Below, piece by piece: positions 1 to 7,082 of a stretch of 8,047 nt of DNA (position 1 is the stretch's first letter; every line of letters begins with the position of its first letter). The translations under genes were made by a program, and so were the position numbers. The notes beneath the pieces are model-generated. The model had not been told where the DNA came from and did not search any database. It saw only the letters and a program-made list of their open reading frames with translations. The DNA is from an uncultured Halioglobus sp. (GTDB lineage: Bacteria; Pseudomonadota; Gammaproteobacteria; Pseudomonadales; Halieaceae): assembly GCA_905480565.1 (NCBI GenBank), contig CAJQQW010000396.1:1-8047 (forward strand). Direction: 5' to 3'.

Positions 1-49
1 ATCACTCACAAGTTACAGCGAGCAATCCATTGGCGATTGAACGAGAAAT

Positions 50-77
50 GGGAACCTCAAGCCGAAGACCCGTTCCC
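50..77 (-). terminator. Possible weak terminator of rpmE
   Basis: Read leftward from the rpmE stop, a 6-bp inverted repeat (GGGAAC at 77-72, GTTCCC at 55-50) encloses a C(TTCG)G tetraloop-like core and is followed by a moderately T-rich stretch (ATTTCTCGTT). The internal pairing is imperfect and there is no clean T-run, so this is only a candidate. The rest of 1-103 shows no gene, start site or repeat I can support. Confidence 0.25.
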
Positions 78-103
78 GCCCTCAGGCACTAGCGATTCGA
101 TCC

Positions 104-319
104 CTAGCGCTTTGTTCCGCGATTACCAAATCGCTTGTTGAAGCGATCCACGCGACCGCCGCTATCGACTATCTTCTGCTTGCCCGTGTAAAAGGGGTGG
201 CAATGAGAACACACATCAATATGGAAATCTTCGCAACGGGTGGAGCGTGTCTGTATGGTATTGCCACAACTGCAGGTCGCAGTGACGGTTTCATACTTGG
301 GATGGATATCCGCTTTCAT
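104..319 (-). CDS. rpmE: 50S ribosomal protein bL31 (zinc-binding type)
   Basis: This 71-residue protein is the large-subunit ribosomal protein bL31, which forms part of a bridge between the ribosomal subunits. It starts [10 protein letters not shown] and carries the four zinc-ligand cysteines C16, C18, C37 and C40 (CSC and CSHC), at the same positions as in E. coli L31. It is therefore the zinc-containing form, not the zinc-free YkgM type. The signature HPFYTGKQ follows at 41-48, and the basic tail ends NRGTKR. The reading frame stays open upstream to an ATG at 367, but the ATG at 319 matches the family length and has a Shine-Dalgarno AGGAGT 7 nt upstream, so I chose it. The stop is TAG. It is divergent from priA, an arrangement common in gammaproteobacteria. 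Identification is secure. Confidence 0.97.
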   Translation of the reverse strand: MKADIHPKYETVTATCSCGNTIQTRSTRCEDFHIDVCSHCHPFYTGKQKIVDSGGRVDRFNKRFGNRGTKR

Positions 320-326
320 TGATCTC

Positions 327-332
327 ACTCCT
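327..332 (-). promoter_or_regulatory. rpmE: Ribosome binding site deciding the rpmE start
   Basis: AGGAGT on the minus strand lies 7 nt before the ATG at 319 and settles the start in favour of the 71-residue protein. It sits in the 8-nt loop of a short GATC/GATC inverted repeat (321-324 and 333-336), so the site could be displayed in a weak hairpin. Confidence 0.75.
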
Positions 333-387
333 GATCTTGACGCCGCCACCCGACCCATGCCGGGCACCGCGCCGCTCTAGGGGTAAA

Positions 388-414
388 TGAGCCGACCCTG
401 ACGGGGGCCGCTCA
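388..414 (-). other. Hairpin in the rpmE leader
   Basis: TGAGC (388-392) and GCTCA (410-414) pair perfectly. Further G-C pairs inside (ACCC against GGGG, with mismatches) close a small loop. On the predicted rpmE transcript the hairpin would begin about 8 nt after the start point, just after a run of six U residues. It is far from the start codon, so any role would be in leader folding or mRNA stability. A second smaller stem (CCCG 349-352, CGGG 361-364) lies closer to the gene. The repeat is directly visible; a function is inferred. Confidence 0.4.
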
Positions 415-428
415 AAAAATAGGCGGGC

Positions 429-456
429 ATCTTAACAGACGCGGGACGATAAGCAA
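429..456 (-). promoter_or_regulatory. Candidate sigma-70 promoter for rpmE
   Basis: On the minus strand, TTGCTT (456-451) is followed after 16 nt by TAAGAT (434-429). The -35 box matches the consensus in its TTG and the -10 box at four of six positions. The start point would be near 422, giving a leader of about 100 nt, which is long for a single ribosomal-protein gene. Confidence 0.45.
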
Positions 457-470
457 TAGAGGTATCCAAT

Positions 471-498
471 TTGATACACTGGGGTTCTGTTCTTTATT
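471..498 (+). promoter_or_regulatory. Candidate sigma-70 promoter for priA
   Basis: TTGATA (471-476) and TTTATT (493-498) are separated by 16 nt, each with four of six consensus bases. The start point would be near 505, leaving a leader of only about 15 nt that still holds the AAGGGG ribosome site at 511-516. The box is about 15 bp from the rpmE -35 box, so the two divergent promoters are nearly back to back. Confidence 0.35.
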
Positions 499-520
499 TC
501 CACCTGCTTAAAGGGGCGTA

Positions 521-2716
521 ATGTCCATACTCCGCCTGGTCATTCCCTCACCCCTGCGCCGACATTTTGACTACCTCCCACCCGTGGGGGTAGCAGATGC
601 AGCGATTCAGGCCCTCGAACCGGGTACCCGACTGCGGGTGCCATTCGGCCGGCGCGAGGTGACCGGTTACCTGCTGGAGGTCTGCAGCACTAGTGATGTC
701 GCCGCTAGCGCCCTGAAAGCAGCGCTGGAAATACTGGACGAAACGTCGTTGATTGAGCCCCAGTTGCTGTCCTTGTGCCAGTGGGCCACTCGCTATTATC
801 ACCATCCTCCGGGCGAGGTATTCAGCGCCCTGTTTCCCAAACGATTGCGCGAGGGCAAAGCCACCCGGGCAGCAGGAGAGGCGGGCTGGCAAATCAGCAT
901 TCGGGGTAAGGGACTGCCCGGGGACGCACTGTCCAGAGCACCACGCCAGGCAGAGGCCTTGCAACTGCTGCAGGATGCCGCCCTACCGGTCACAGTACTC
1001 AAAGCGCGCGGTATCAGCAGCGCCACGCTGCGCGCACTGGAGGATAGGGGCCTGGTGGAGCGCCGCACACTAAGTAAGCACTTACAAACCCCTAAGTCTC
1101 TTCCAGGCCTGCCATTAACAGAAGAACAGGCGGCCGCGATGCAAGGCATCAGAGCAGCTGGTGACGGCTTTTGTTGTCATCTCCTCGAAGGCGTCACGGG
1201 CAGCGGTAAGACTGAGATTTACCTGCAGTTGATCGCGGATCGCCTGGCGCAGGGCAAGCAGACGCTCGTGCTGGTTCCGGAAATCGGCCTGACTCCGCAA
1301 ACATTGGCCCGCTTCCAGGAACGGTTCGAAGCCGACATCGCGGTACTCCATTCCTCCCTCAGTGATGCCCAGCGTTACACCGCGTGGGAGGCAGCCCGCA
1401 GCGGCAGCGCCAGTATTGTTATTGGCACCCGATCTGCGGTGTTCACTCCGCTCGCTAGACCGGGGCTTATCATTGTCGATGAAGAGCACGACGGGTCGTA
1501 CAAGCAACAGGATGGCTTTCGCTATTCCGCGCGGGATATCGCAATCAAACGGGGCCAAATCCACGGGTGCCCGGTCATTCTGGGGAGCGCGACACCGTCT
1601 CTGGAGAGTCTGCACAACGCGCTCACCGGCCGATATCAGCACCACCGGCTTACCCAGCGCACCGGCAGCAGTAAGATGCCCCAACTGACACCATTGGACG
1701 TGCGTCGGCAGCCTCTGCACGGGGGGTTGTCCGGCACACTGATCGATGCCATTGAGGACACCCTGCAAAAAAGTCAGCAAGTATTATTATTCCTTAACCG
1801 CCGCGGTTATGCGCCGACACTGCAATGCCACGACTGCGGCTGGGTCGCTGAGTGCCCTGCCTGTGATGCGCGCCTGACCATCCATCGCCGCCGCCGGCAG
1901 CTCCGCTGCCACCATTGTGGCAGCAGCTCGGCCCTCCCAGCCCGCTGTCCCCAGTGCAACAGCAGCCAGCTGGAGGCACAGGGTCTGGGCACAGAGCAGG
2001 CAGAGGATTTTCTGCGACAGCGTTTCAGCGGACACTCCATACGACGCGTGGACAGTGATTCCATGCAGGGCAGAGATGCAATGCTGGAGCTTGTCGCCGA
2101 GATCAACAGGGGAGAGCCCTGTATACTGCTGGGCACCCAGATGCTGGCCAAAGGCCACCACTTCCCCGCGGTCAGCCTTGTTGCGATCATCGACGCGGAT
2201 GCACTGCTGTTTAGTGCTGACTTTCGAGGCGAGGAACGCATGGCTCAACTGCTTACCCAGGTCGCTGGGCGCGCAGGGCGTGCAGATATTCCGGGACGAG
2301 TTCTTCTTCAGACCCACTATCCGGACCACCCGGCGGTCATCGCACTGACAAGCAGCAGTTATTCTGAACAGGCAGCAGCGCTGCTCGACGCGCGGCGCAG
2401 CCTCGGGCTTCCGCCGGCGGGGTTCCTGGCCGTGATGCGGACCGACTGCCCCGATGCACAGCTTGGGGAGCAGTTCCTGCGTCAGGTGAAGCAGCAGGTC
2501 GCACCGCAACTACCCCAGGGCGCCGCACTCATCGGGCCCCTCCCGTCCCCCATGCAGCGACGCGCGGGGAAATATCGCTGCCAGTTGCTACTGACAGCTG
2601 ACCGCCGCCGGAGTGCGCAGCAAGCCGCCAGTTTGCTGGTCGCCAGCGCTGAGGCACTGCCTGCACGCCAGGGCCTGAAATGGTCCATCGACATTGATCC
2701 GCAGGATGTGTTCTAG
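521..2716 (+). CDS. priA: Primosomal protein N', replication-restart helicase PriA
   Basis: PriA is a 3'-to-5' superfamily 2 DNA helicase that recognises stalled forks and loads DnaB through PriB/DnaT. The protein has 731 residues, against 732 in E. coli. The N-terminal 3'-DNA-end-binding and winged-helix regions fill roughly 1-198. Walker A is GVTGSGKTE at 224-232 and Walker B is DEEH at 320-323, followed by GSATPS at 355-360. Lobe 2 carries GTQMLAKGHHFP at 538-549 and VAGRAGR at 581-587. Eight zinc-binding cysteines (436, 439, 445, 448, 463, 466, 476, 479) form the two-zinc insertion and fall at the numbers I recall for E. coli. The C-terminal domain is about 620-731. The ATG has AAGGGG 4 nt upstream. 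All catalytic motifs are intact. It is divergent from rpmE, as in many gammaproteobacteria. Confidence 0.98.
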   Translation: MSILRLVIPSPLRRHFDYLPPVGVADAAIQALEPGTRLRVPFGRREVTGYLLEVCSTSDVAASALKAALEILDETSLIEPQLLSLCQWATRYYHHPPGEVFSALFPKRLREGKATRAAGEAGWQISIRGKGLPGDALSRAPRQAEALQLLQDAALPVTVLKARGISSATLRALEDRGLVERRTLSKHLQTPKSLPGLPLTEEQAAAMQGIRAAGDGFCCHLLEGVTGSGKTEIYLQLIADRLAQGKQTLVLVPEIGLTPQTLARFQERFEADIAVLHSSLSDAQRYTAWEAARSGSASIVIGTRSAVFTPLARPGLIIVDEEHDGSYKQQDGFRYSARDIAIKRGQIHGCPVILGSATPSLESLHNALTGRYQHHRLTQRTGSSKMPQLTPLDVRRQPLHGGLSGTLIDAIEDTLQKSQQVLLFLNRRGYAPTLQCHDCGWVAECPACDARLTIHRRRRQLRCHHCGSSSALPARCPQCNSSQLEAQGLGTEQAEDFLRQRFSGHSIRRVDSDSMQGRDAMLELVAEINRGEPCILLGTQMLAKGHHFPAVSLVAIIDADALLFSADFRGEERMAQLLTQVAGRAGRADIPGRVLLQTHYPDHPAVIALTSSSYSEQAAALLDARRSLGLPPAGFLAVMRTDCPDAQLGEQFLRQVKQQVAPQLPQGAALIGPLPSPMQRRAGKYRCQLLLTADRRRSAQQAASLLVASAEALPARQGLKWSIDIDPQDVF

Positions 2717-2747
2717 GCCCGACACCCGCGCCGGCAGTGCAGAACGC

Positions 2748-2777
2748 TAGCCAGAGCAGCCACAAGTGAAGGATAAT
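2748..2777 (+). promoter_or_regulatory. Candidate sigma-70 promoter for argS
   Basis: GATAAT (2772-2777) matches the -10 consensus at five of six bases. TAGCCA (2748-2753), 18 nt upstream, matches the -35 at four of six. The start point would be near 2784, giving a leader of about 50 nt. Spacing is one base longer than ideal, so this is tentative. Confidence 0.35.
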
Positions 2778-2779
2778 AG

Positions 2780-2801
2780 GTCCCGCCAAATGCGGCGTGA
2801 C
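2780..2801 (+). other. Hairpin between priA and argS
   Basis: GTCCCGCC (2780-2787) pairs with GGCGTGAC (2794-2801) with one mismatch, around a 6-nt loop (AAATGC). No T-run follows, so it is a poor intrinsic terminator for priA. It would lie at or near the 5' end of the predicted argS transcript and might protect that end. Function is not shown by the sequence. Confidence 0.35.
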
Positions 2802-2836
2802 AATCTCTTGAAGTGAACCAGGTAAGCTCTCCCACA

Positions 2837-4522
2837 ATGAAGGAACAACTGACACGGCTGATTCAACAGTCTCTGGCATCGCTGCAGGAACAGGGCAAAC
2901 TGCCCCGGGAGATCGAGTCACGCATCCAGATTGATCGCACGCGAGACAAAAGCCATGGCGACCTCGCCAGCAACGTCGCCCTTGCGCTCGCCAAAGCAGT
3001 GGGACAGAAGCCCCGCGAACTGGCCGCGTTAATCTGCGAGGCACTGCCCGAGGATCCGCTTATCGCAAGGACCGAGATTGCCGGTCCCGGGTTTATCAAT
3101 TTTTTCCTCTCCGATGACAGCAACCAGGCCGTTGTACGCGACATACTCGAGCAGGGCAGGGCTTTCGGCAATAGTAGCGAGGGCAAGGCGCGCAAGGTGC
3201 AGGTGGAATTTGTTTCCGCCAACCCCACTGGACCACTGCACGTGGGCCACGGGCGTGGCGCCGCTGTCGGTGACAGCATTTGCCGACTGCTCACCGCCAC
3301 GGGCTGGGATGTAACACGCGAGTTCTACTACAACGATGCCGGGGCGCAAATCCACAACCTGGCACTCTCCGTTCAGGCGCGATGCAACGGCATCACTCCG
3401 GAAGACGAGGGCTGGCCTGACGATGGCTACCGGGGCGATTACATTACCGAACTTGCCAACGCGTATCTCGATAAGCAGACGGTTGAAGCCGAGGACCGCG
3501 GTGTGGCAGGCAGCGGTGATCCCGGAGATCTGGAGAATATTCGCGCATTTTCGGTAGCCTATCTGCGACGAGAACAGGACCTCGACCTGAAAGCTTTCGC
3601 CGTAGATTTCGACGTCTATTTCCTCGAATCCTCACTGTACGAAAACGGTGAAGTGGAAAACGCGGTACAAAAACTGGTCGACGGCGGCCACTGTTACGAA
3701 AAGGAGGGCGCCCTCTGGCTTCGAACTACCCACTTCGGCGATGATAAAGACCGGGTCATGCGCAAACGCGACGGCGGCTACACCTATTTTGTTCCGGATG
3801 TCGCCTACCATTTGAACAAGTGGCAGCGCGGCTTCGAGCGAGTTATCAATGAGCAGGGTGCCGACCATCACAGCACAATTACCCGAGTGAGGGCAGGGCT
3901 AAAGGGTCTGGAAGAAGCCATTCCAGCAGACTGGCCAGAATATATCCTGCATCAGATGGTGACGGTTATGCGCGATGGTAATGAAGTAAAGCTGTCCAAG
4001 CGCGCTGGCAGCTACATCACACTGCGCGACCTGATCGATGAGGTGGGACGCGATGCCACCCGTTACTTCCTTGTCGCCCGGGCGGCCAGCTCGCAACTTA
4101 CTTTCGATATCGACCTCGCCCTGTCACAGAGCAATGAAAACCCGGTTTATTATATCCAGTACGCTTACGCGCGCACGTGCAGTGTTATGCGCAAACTCGA
4201 AGAGCAAGGAAAGGTCTGGCGAGCCAACGACGCGCTCTCACACCTCGATCAACTGCAGGAAGAACACGAGACCAGCCTGCTGCGGCGACTCAGCCGATAT
4301 CCGGAAATAGTGGGCAGTGCCGCCAACAGCAGTGAACCCCATATCGTTGCCCACTACTTGCGCGAACTCGCCGGTGACTTCCACGCCTGGTATAACGCCC
4401 ATAAAATGTTAGTGGAAGACCAACCACTGCGCGACGCCCGCATTGCCCTAAGTCAGGCAACAGGGCAGGTCATTTTCAACGGGCTGAGCCTGTTAGGGGT
4501 GTCTGCCCCGGAGTCTATGTAA
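2837..4522 (+). CDS. argS: Arginyl-tRNA synthetase
   Basis: This class I synthetase charges tRNA-Arg with arginine in the cytoplasm. From the ATG at 2837 it has 561 residues, slightly shorter than the E. coli enzyme (577). The N-terminal Arg-specific domain covers about 1-95 and ends with EIAGPGFINFF. The HIGH-type motif is HVGH at 135-138, preceded by SANPTGPL. The GADHH segment is at about 341-345 and the KMSKS-type loop is KLSKR at 386-390. The DALR-type anticodon-binding domain fills about 431-561 and ends LGVSAPESM, typical of the family. A GTG at 2813 would add 8 residues, but it has no ribosome site, and Pseudomonas ArgS as I remember it begins MKD, matching MKEQLTRLIQQ here. A weak AGGTAAG lies 10 nt before the ATG. 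The downstream SPOR gene starts 3 bp after the stop, so the two are probably cotranscribed. Confidence 0.97.
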   Translation: MKEQLTRLIQQSLASLQEQGKLPREIESRIQIDRTRDKSHGDLASNVALALAKAVGQKPRELAALICEALPEDPLIARTEIAGPGFINFFLSDDSNQAVVRDILEQGRAFGNSSEGKARKVQVEFVSANPTGPLHVGHGRGAAVGDSICRLLTATGWDVTREFYYNDAGAQIHNLALSVQARCNGITPEDEGWPDDGYRGDYITELANAYLDKQTVEAEDRGVAGSGDPGDLENIRAFSVAYLRREQDLDLKAFAVDFDVYFLESSLYENGEVENAVQKLVDGGHCYEKEGALWLRTTHFGDDKDRVMRKRDGGYTYFVPDVAYHLNKWQRGFERVINEQGADHHSTITRVRAGLKGLEEAIPADWPEYILHQMVTVMRDGNEVKLSKRAGSYITLRDLIDEVGRDATRYFLVARAASSQLTFDIDLALSQSNENPVYYIQYAYARTCSVMRKLEEQGKVWRANDALSHLDQLQEEHETSLLRRLSRYPEIVGSAANSSEPHIVAHYLRELAGDFHAWYNAHKMLVEDQPLRDARIALSQATGQVIFNGLSLLGVSAPESM

Positions 4523-4525
4523 ACC

Positions 4526-5110
4526 ATGTCCCAGGATTTCGCCAAACGCAAGAAAACGAGCAGCCGAAAATCAACCACGCGCAAGGCGGCGGCGCGCACC
4601 AGCAGCACTGCAGGTCAGACCCGGGGAAAGGGCTTGCGCCTCTATCTCACCGGTGTTCTGACTGGCATATTTATCAGCTTTATCGGCTACCTTTCTACGC
4701 TGCCTGGACAGGACGACCCAGAGCAGGACAGCGCCGCCACTGCGCCCGAGGTCGCGAAAGCACCCAAGCCGAGCTTTAATTTTTATCGTCTGCTCCCGGA
4801 ACAGACTCTGGAAGTAGAGGACATTGTGGAGCCTGCCGCCGATATTAGTTCTCCGCCCCCAACTGCCGCTCAAGCGTCATTCCTGTTGCAGGCAGGCTCG
4901 TTCCGTCAGCGTGAGGATGCCGAGCGCAGGCGGGCTGAGCTGCTGCTGCTGGGGCTGGAGCCAAAAATAAAGGAGTCAAATCGGGATACTGGTCTGTGGC
5001 ACCGGGTCTATTTAGGGCCCTTCAGTTCCCAACAAGACATGACGAAAACCCGCAGCCTGACGGCAGGCCAGGGTATAGACACACTCGTACTCAAACGCGG
5101 TGAACCCTGA
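4526..5110 (+). CDS. ftsN: FtsN-like cell-division protein with SPOR domain
   Basis: This 194-residue protein has FtsN architecture: a very basic cytoplasmic N-terminus (1-36, rich in K/R/S/T), one membrane segment at about 39-56, a periplasmic linker, and a C-terminal SPOR domain at about 117-191. The SPOR domain shows LLQAGSF at 120-126 and VYLGPF at 161-166. SPOR domains bind glycan strands stripped of stem peptides at the septum, and FtsN activates septal peptidoglycan synthesis. The linker segment FNFYRLLPE (84-92) resembles the short conserved stretch seen in Pseudomonas-type FtsN. The protein is much shorter than E. coli FtsN (319 residues), and I cannot identify the essential E. coli helix with confidence. 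Position supports the name: FtsN lies just before hslV in E. coli and between argS and hslV in Pseudomonas. The only ribosome-site candidate (GGAG, 4510-4513) is inside argS, suggesting translational coupling. It could be a different SPOR protein. Confidence 0.85.
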   Translation: MSQDFAKRKKTSSRKSTTRKAAARTSSTAGQTRGKGLRLYLTGVLTGIFISFIGYLSTLPGQDDPEQDSAATAPEVAKAPKPSFNFYRLLPEQTLEVEDIVEPAADISSPPPTAAQASFLLQAGSFRQREDAERRRAELLLLGLEPKIKESNRDTGLWHRVYLGPFSSQQDMTKTRSLTAGQGIDTLVLKRGEP

Positions 5111-5152
5111 AGGAGGTCCGAGACCTTGAATTTTACCCCCGGAGCCCCATAG
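5110..5152 (+). other. Perfect Shine-Dalgarno with an 8-codon mini-ORF
   Basis: AAGGAGGT at 5110-5117 is a perfect match to the anti-Shine-Dalgarno and begins on the last base of the ftsN stop codon. Eight bases later a TTG (5126) opens an 8-codon frame (would read MNFTPGAP) ending at TAG 5150-5152. The TTG lies in the sigma-32 -35 box, so it could be translated only from transcripts reading through from argS-ftsN. It may be chance. No homologue is known to me. Confidence 0.2.
5125..5150 (+). promoter_or_regulatory. Sigma-32 heat-shock promoter for hslVU
   Basis: CTTGAA (5125-5130) and CCCCAT (5145-5150) are separated by 14 nt. Both six-base cores are exact matches to the RpoH consensus (CTTGAAA, 13-15 nt, CCCCATNT), missing only the final -35 A and final -10 T. 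It lies just upstream of hslV, whose E. coli counterpart is a classic sigma-32 target. The start point would be near 5157, about 50 nt before the hslV start. Confidence 0.85.
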
Positions 5153-5193
5153 TAACGCAACCGGGGCGCTCCCTTTCAGCGAAGCATTCCCAC

Positions 5194-5198
5194 AGGAG
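5194..5198 (+). promoter_or_regulatory. hslV: Ribosome binding site deciding the hslV GTG start
   Basis: AGGAG lies 7 nt upstream of the GTG at 5206. No ATG lies between it and the catalytic threonine, so this site fixes the start and shows that a 6-residue propeptide is made. Confidence 0.8.
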
Positions 5199-5205
5199 AC
5201 AAACC

Positions 5206-5745
5206 GTGGAACAGTTCCGAGGCACAACCATACTTTCCGTACGCCGCGGCAACAGCGTAGTTATCGGCGGCGACGGCCAGGTATCCATGGGCAACACCGT
5301 TATGAAAGGCAATGCCCGCAAGGTGCGGCGCCTTTACCAGGAGCGGGTTATCGCAGGGTTCGCAGGCGGCACTGCTGACGCCTTCACCTTGTTCGAACTA
5401 TTTGAGGCGCAGCTCGAAAAACACCAGGGACATCTCGTTCGAGCCGCCGTGGAGCTGGCTAAGGCCTGGCGCACAGAGAGAGCGCTGCGCCGTCTGGAAG
5501 CGCTGCTGGCCGTCGCTGACAAGGACACCTCGCTGGTGATCACGGGCAACGGTGATGTTATCGAGCCTGAAGACAACCTTATCGCCATCGGCTCCGGAGG
5601 ACCGTTTGCCCAATCAGCCGCCCGCGCGCTGCTTGACCACACGGAAATGGACGCACGCAGCATAGTTTCAACAGGTTTGGGTATAGCCGGAGATATCTGC
5701 ATCTATACCAACCACAACCAGACAATCGAGCAACTGGATTATTAG
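5206..5745 (+). CDS. hslV: HslV peptidase subunit of the HslUV (ClpQY) protease
   Basis: HslV is the cytoplasmic threonine peptidase that forms a double hexamer and degrades proteins fed to it by HslU. The 179-residue protein is near-identical in pattern to E. coli HslV. The catalytic N-terminal threonine corresponds to T7 of TTILSVRR, so a MEQFRG propeptide must be removed; E. coli has only the initiator Met there. Other active-site residues by alignment are D23 (GGDGQ) and K39 (NARK). GSGG at 129-132 is conserved, and GDICIYTNH (162-170) is the conserved segment near the C-terminus. The start is GTG with a strong AGGAG 7 nt upstream. It is cotranscribed with hslU (8-bp gap) behind a sigma-32 promoter. 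Nothing is missing. Confidence 0.98.
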   Translation: MEQFRGTTILSVRRGNSVVIGGDGQVSMGNTVMKGNARKVRRLYQERVIAGFAGGTADAFTLFELFEAQLEKHQGHLVRAAVELAKAWRTERALRRLEALLAVADKDTSLVITGNGDVIEPEDNLIAIGSGGPFAQSAARALLDHTEMDARSIVSTGLGIAGDICIYTNHNQTIEQLDY

Positions 5746-5753
5746 GCCACCGT

Positions 5754-7076
5754 ATGTCCAACATGACCCCCCGCGAAATCGTCCATGAACTGGACAAACA
5801 CATCATCGGGCAGGATGCCGCTAAACGCGCCGTGTCCATCGCACTGCGCAACCGCTGGCGGCGCATGCAGCTACCCGAAGAACTGCGCAACGAGATCACG
5901 CCAAAGAATATTCTTATGATCGGCCCCACCGGCGTAGGCAAGACAGAAATCGCCCGGCGGCTGGCAAAGCTATCCAACGCGCCCTTCGTAAAAGTGGAGG
6001 CTACCAAATTCACGGAGGTCGGTTATGTTGGTCGCGATGTCGAGGGTATAGTGCGCGACCTGGTAGACGTTTCCATCAAGATGTATCGCGAGCAGGAAAT
6101 ATCCCGTGTTCGGTCCCGGGCCGAGGAAGCTGCGGAAGATCGCGTACTGGACATACTGCTGCCGCCCGCAAGAGACACTGAAGCGGACACCGGTTCATCC
6201 ACACGACAGTTACTGCGCAAAAAATTACGAGAAGGTGACCTGGACGAAAAAGAAATCGAAGTGGAAATCAGTGCCACCATGCCGTCCATGGAAATCATGG
6301 CGCCACCAGGTATGGAAGAAATGACCAGCCAGCTACAGAGTATGTTTTCCAACATGGGCCGGCAGCAGAGTAAAACTCGAAAAATGCCGGTAAAGGCCGC
6401 CTTCGAAGCGCTTTGTGACGAGGAAGCAACCAAGCTGATCAACGAAGAAGAGTTAAAACAAAACGCGGTCACAGAGGCAGAACAGAACGGCATCGTATTC
6501 ATTGACGAACTGGACAAGGTTGCCAAACGCTCGGAGGGTGCTGGCGCGGACGTATCCAGAGAAGGTGTGCAACGCGATCTTCTGCCCTTAATTGAAGGAT
6601 CGACCGTTAGCACAAAGCACGGCATGATCAAAACCGACCACATCCTGTTCATTGCCTCTGGCGCATTCCATCTGGCTCGGCCATCAGATCTTATTCCGGA
6701 GCTGCAAGGGCGCCTGCCCATACGCGTCGAGCTGAGTGCGCTGTCCCCCGATGATTTTGAACGAATACTGACGGAGCCCAGCGCTTCCCTCACTGAACAA
6801 TATCAGGCTCTGATGGCGACCGAGGGAGTGGACGTCGAGTTCAGCGATGACGGCCTACGCAGGATCGCAGAGACGGCCTGGCATGTTAATGAACGCACAG
6901 AAAACATTGGAGCACGTCGGCTGCATACCGTTATGGAGAGGCTCATGGAGGAGATCTCTTTCGATGCTACCGATGCGGGCCTCGAGAAAAGCTCTCTGCT
7001 GGTCGATGCAAACTATGTCGACAAGCAGCTGCAGGCCCTGAGCTCCGACGATGACCTCTCTCGCTTTATTCTCTAG
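5754..7076 (+). CDS. hslU: HslU ATPase/unfoldase subunit of the HslUV protease
   Basis: HslU is the AAA+ (Clp/Hsp100) hexameric unfoldase that docks on HslV and threads substrates into it. The protein has 440 residues (E. coli 443) and is complete. Walker A is GPTGVGKT at 57-64, the pore loop is GYVG at 90-93, and Walker B is IVFIDELDK at 247-255. The intermediate I-domain, which receives substrates, spans roughly 110-240 and includes [16 protein letters not shown]. Likely arginine finger and sensor-2 residues lie in QGRLPIR (318-324) and GARR (386-389). The C-terminal DLSRFIL, which inserts into HslV to activate it, is intact and matches E. coli. The ATG at 5754 gives [10 protein letters not shown], matching MSEMTPREIV. 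No clear ribosome site lies in the 8-bp gap, so coupling to hslV translation is likely. Confidence 0.98.
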   Translation: MSNMTPREIVHELDKHIIGQDAAKRAVSIALRNRWRRMQLPEELRNEITPKNILMIGPTGVGKTEIARRLAKLSNAPFVKVEATKFTEVGYVGRDVEGIVRDLVDVSIKMYREQEISRVRSRAEEAAEDRVLDILLPPARDTEADTGSSTRQLLRKKLREGDLDEKEIEVEISATMPSMEIMAPPGMEEMTSQLQSMFSNMGRQQSKTRKMPVKAAFEALCDEEATKLINEEELKQNAVTEAEQNGIVFIDELDKVAKRSEGAGADVSREGVQRDLLPLIEGSTVSTKHGMIKTDHILFIASGAFHLARPSDLIPELQGRLPIRVELSALSPDDFERILTEPSASLTEQYQALMATEGVDVEFSDDGLRRIAETAWHVNERTENIGARRLHTVMERLMEEISFDATDAGLEKSSLLVDANYVDKQLQALSSDDDLSRFIL

Positions 7077-7082
7077 TCGCCG

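Noticed and set aside
1..141. Open plus-strand frame from the window edge, overlapping the 3' end of rpmE by 38 bases
   Set aside because: The 46-residue stretch ends DYQIAC and resembles no protein I know. Its overlap with a certain gene on the other strand and its short length make chance likely. It could only be a gene end if sequence to the left continues it.
320..367. Upstream ATG at 367 extending rpmE by 16 residues
   Set aside because: The extension (MPGMGRVAA...) is not part of any bL31, and the ATG at 319 has its own good ribosome site and gives the zinc cysteines the E. coli numbering.
1115..1780. 221-residue antisense open frame within priA
   Set aside because: It is a shadow of the Walker A/B region of priA, with no recognisable domain and no ribosome site I trust.
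1787..2509. 240-residue antisense open frame within priA
   Set aside because: It lies opposite the zinc-binding and helicase motifs of priA, has composition expected of a reverse-frame shadow in GC-rich DNA, and shows no recognisable domain.
4937..4957. Run of CTG triplets in ftsN
   Set aside because: It encodes the leucine-rich helix of the SPOR domain (LLLLGLE), and the frame is intact. There are too few units for a meaningful repeat.
5113..5130. Short hairpin (AGGTC/GACCT) followed by GAATTTT as an ftsN terminator
   Set aside because: The stem is only five to six base pairs with a 3-nt loop, and the T-run starts several bases away from the stem. It also overlaps the heat-shock -35 box, so it is better viewed as part of that control region.
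6023..6793. 256-residue antisense open frame within hslU
   Set aside because: The translation is very serine-rich, typical of the reverse frame of an acidic, codon-biased gene, and hslU on the other strand is unambiguous.
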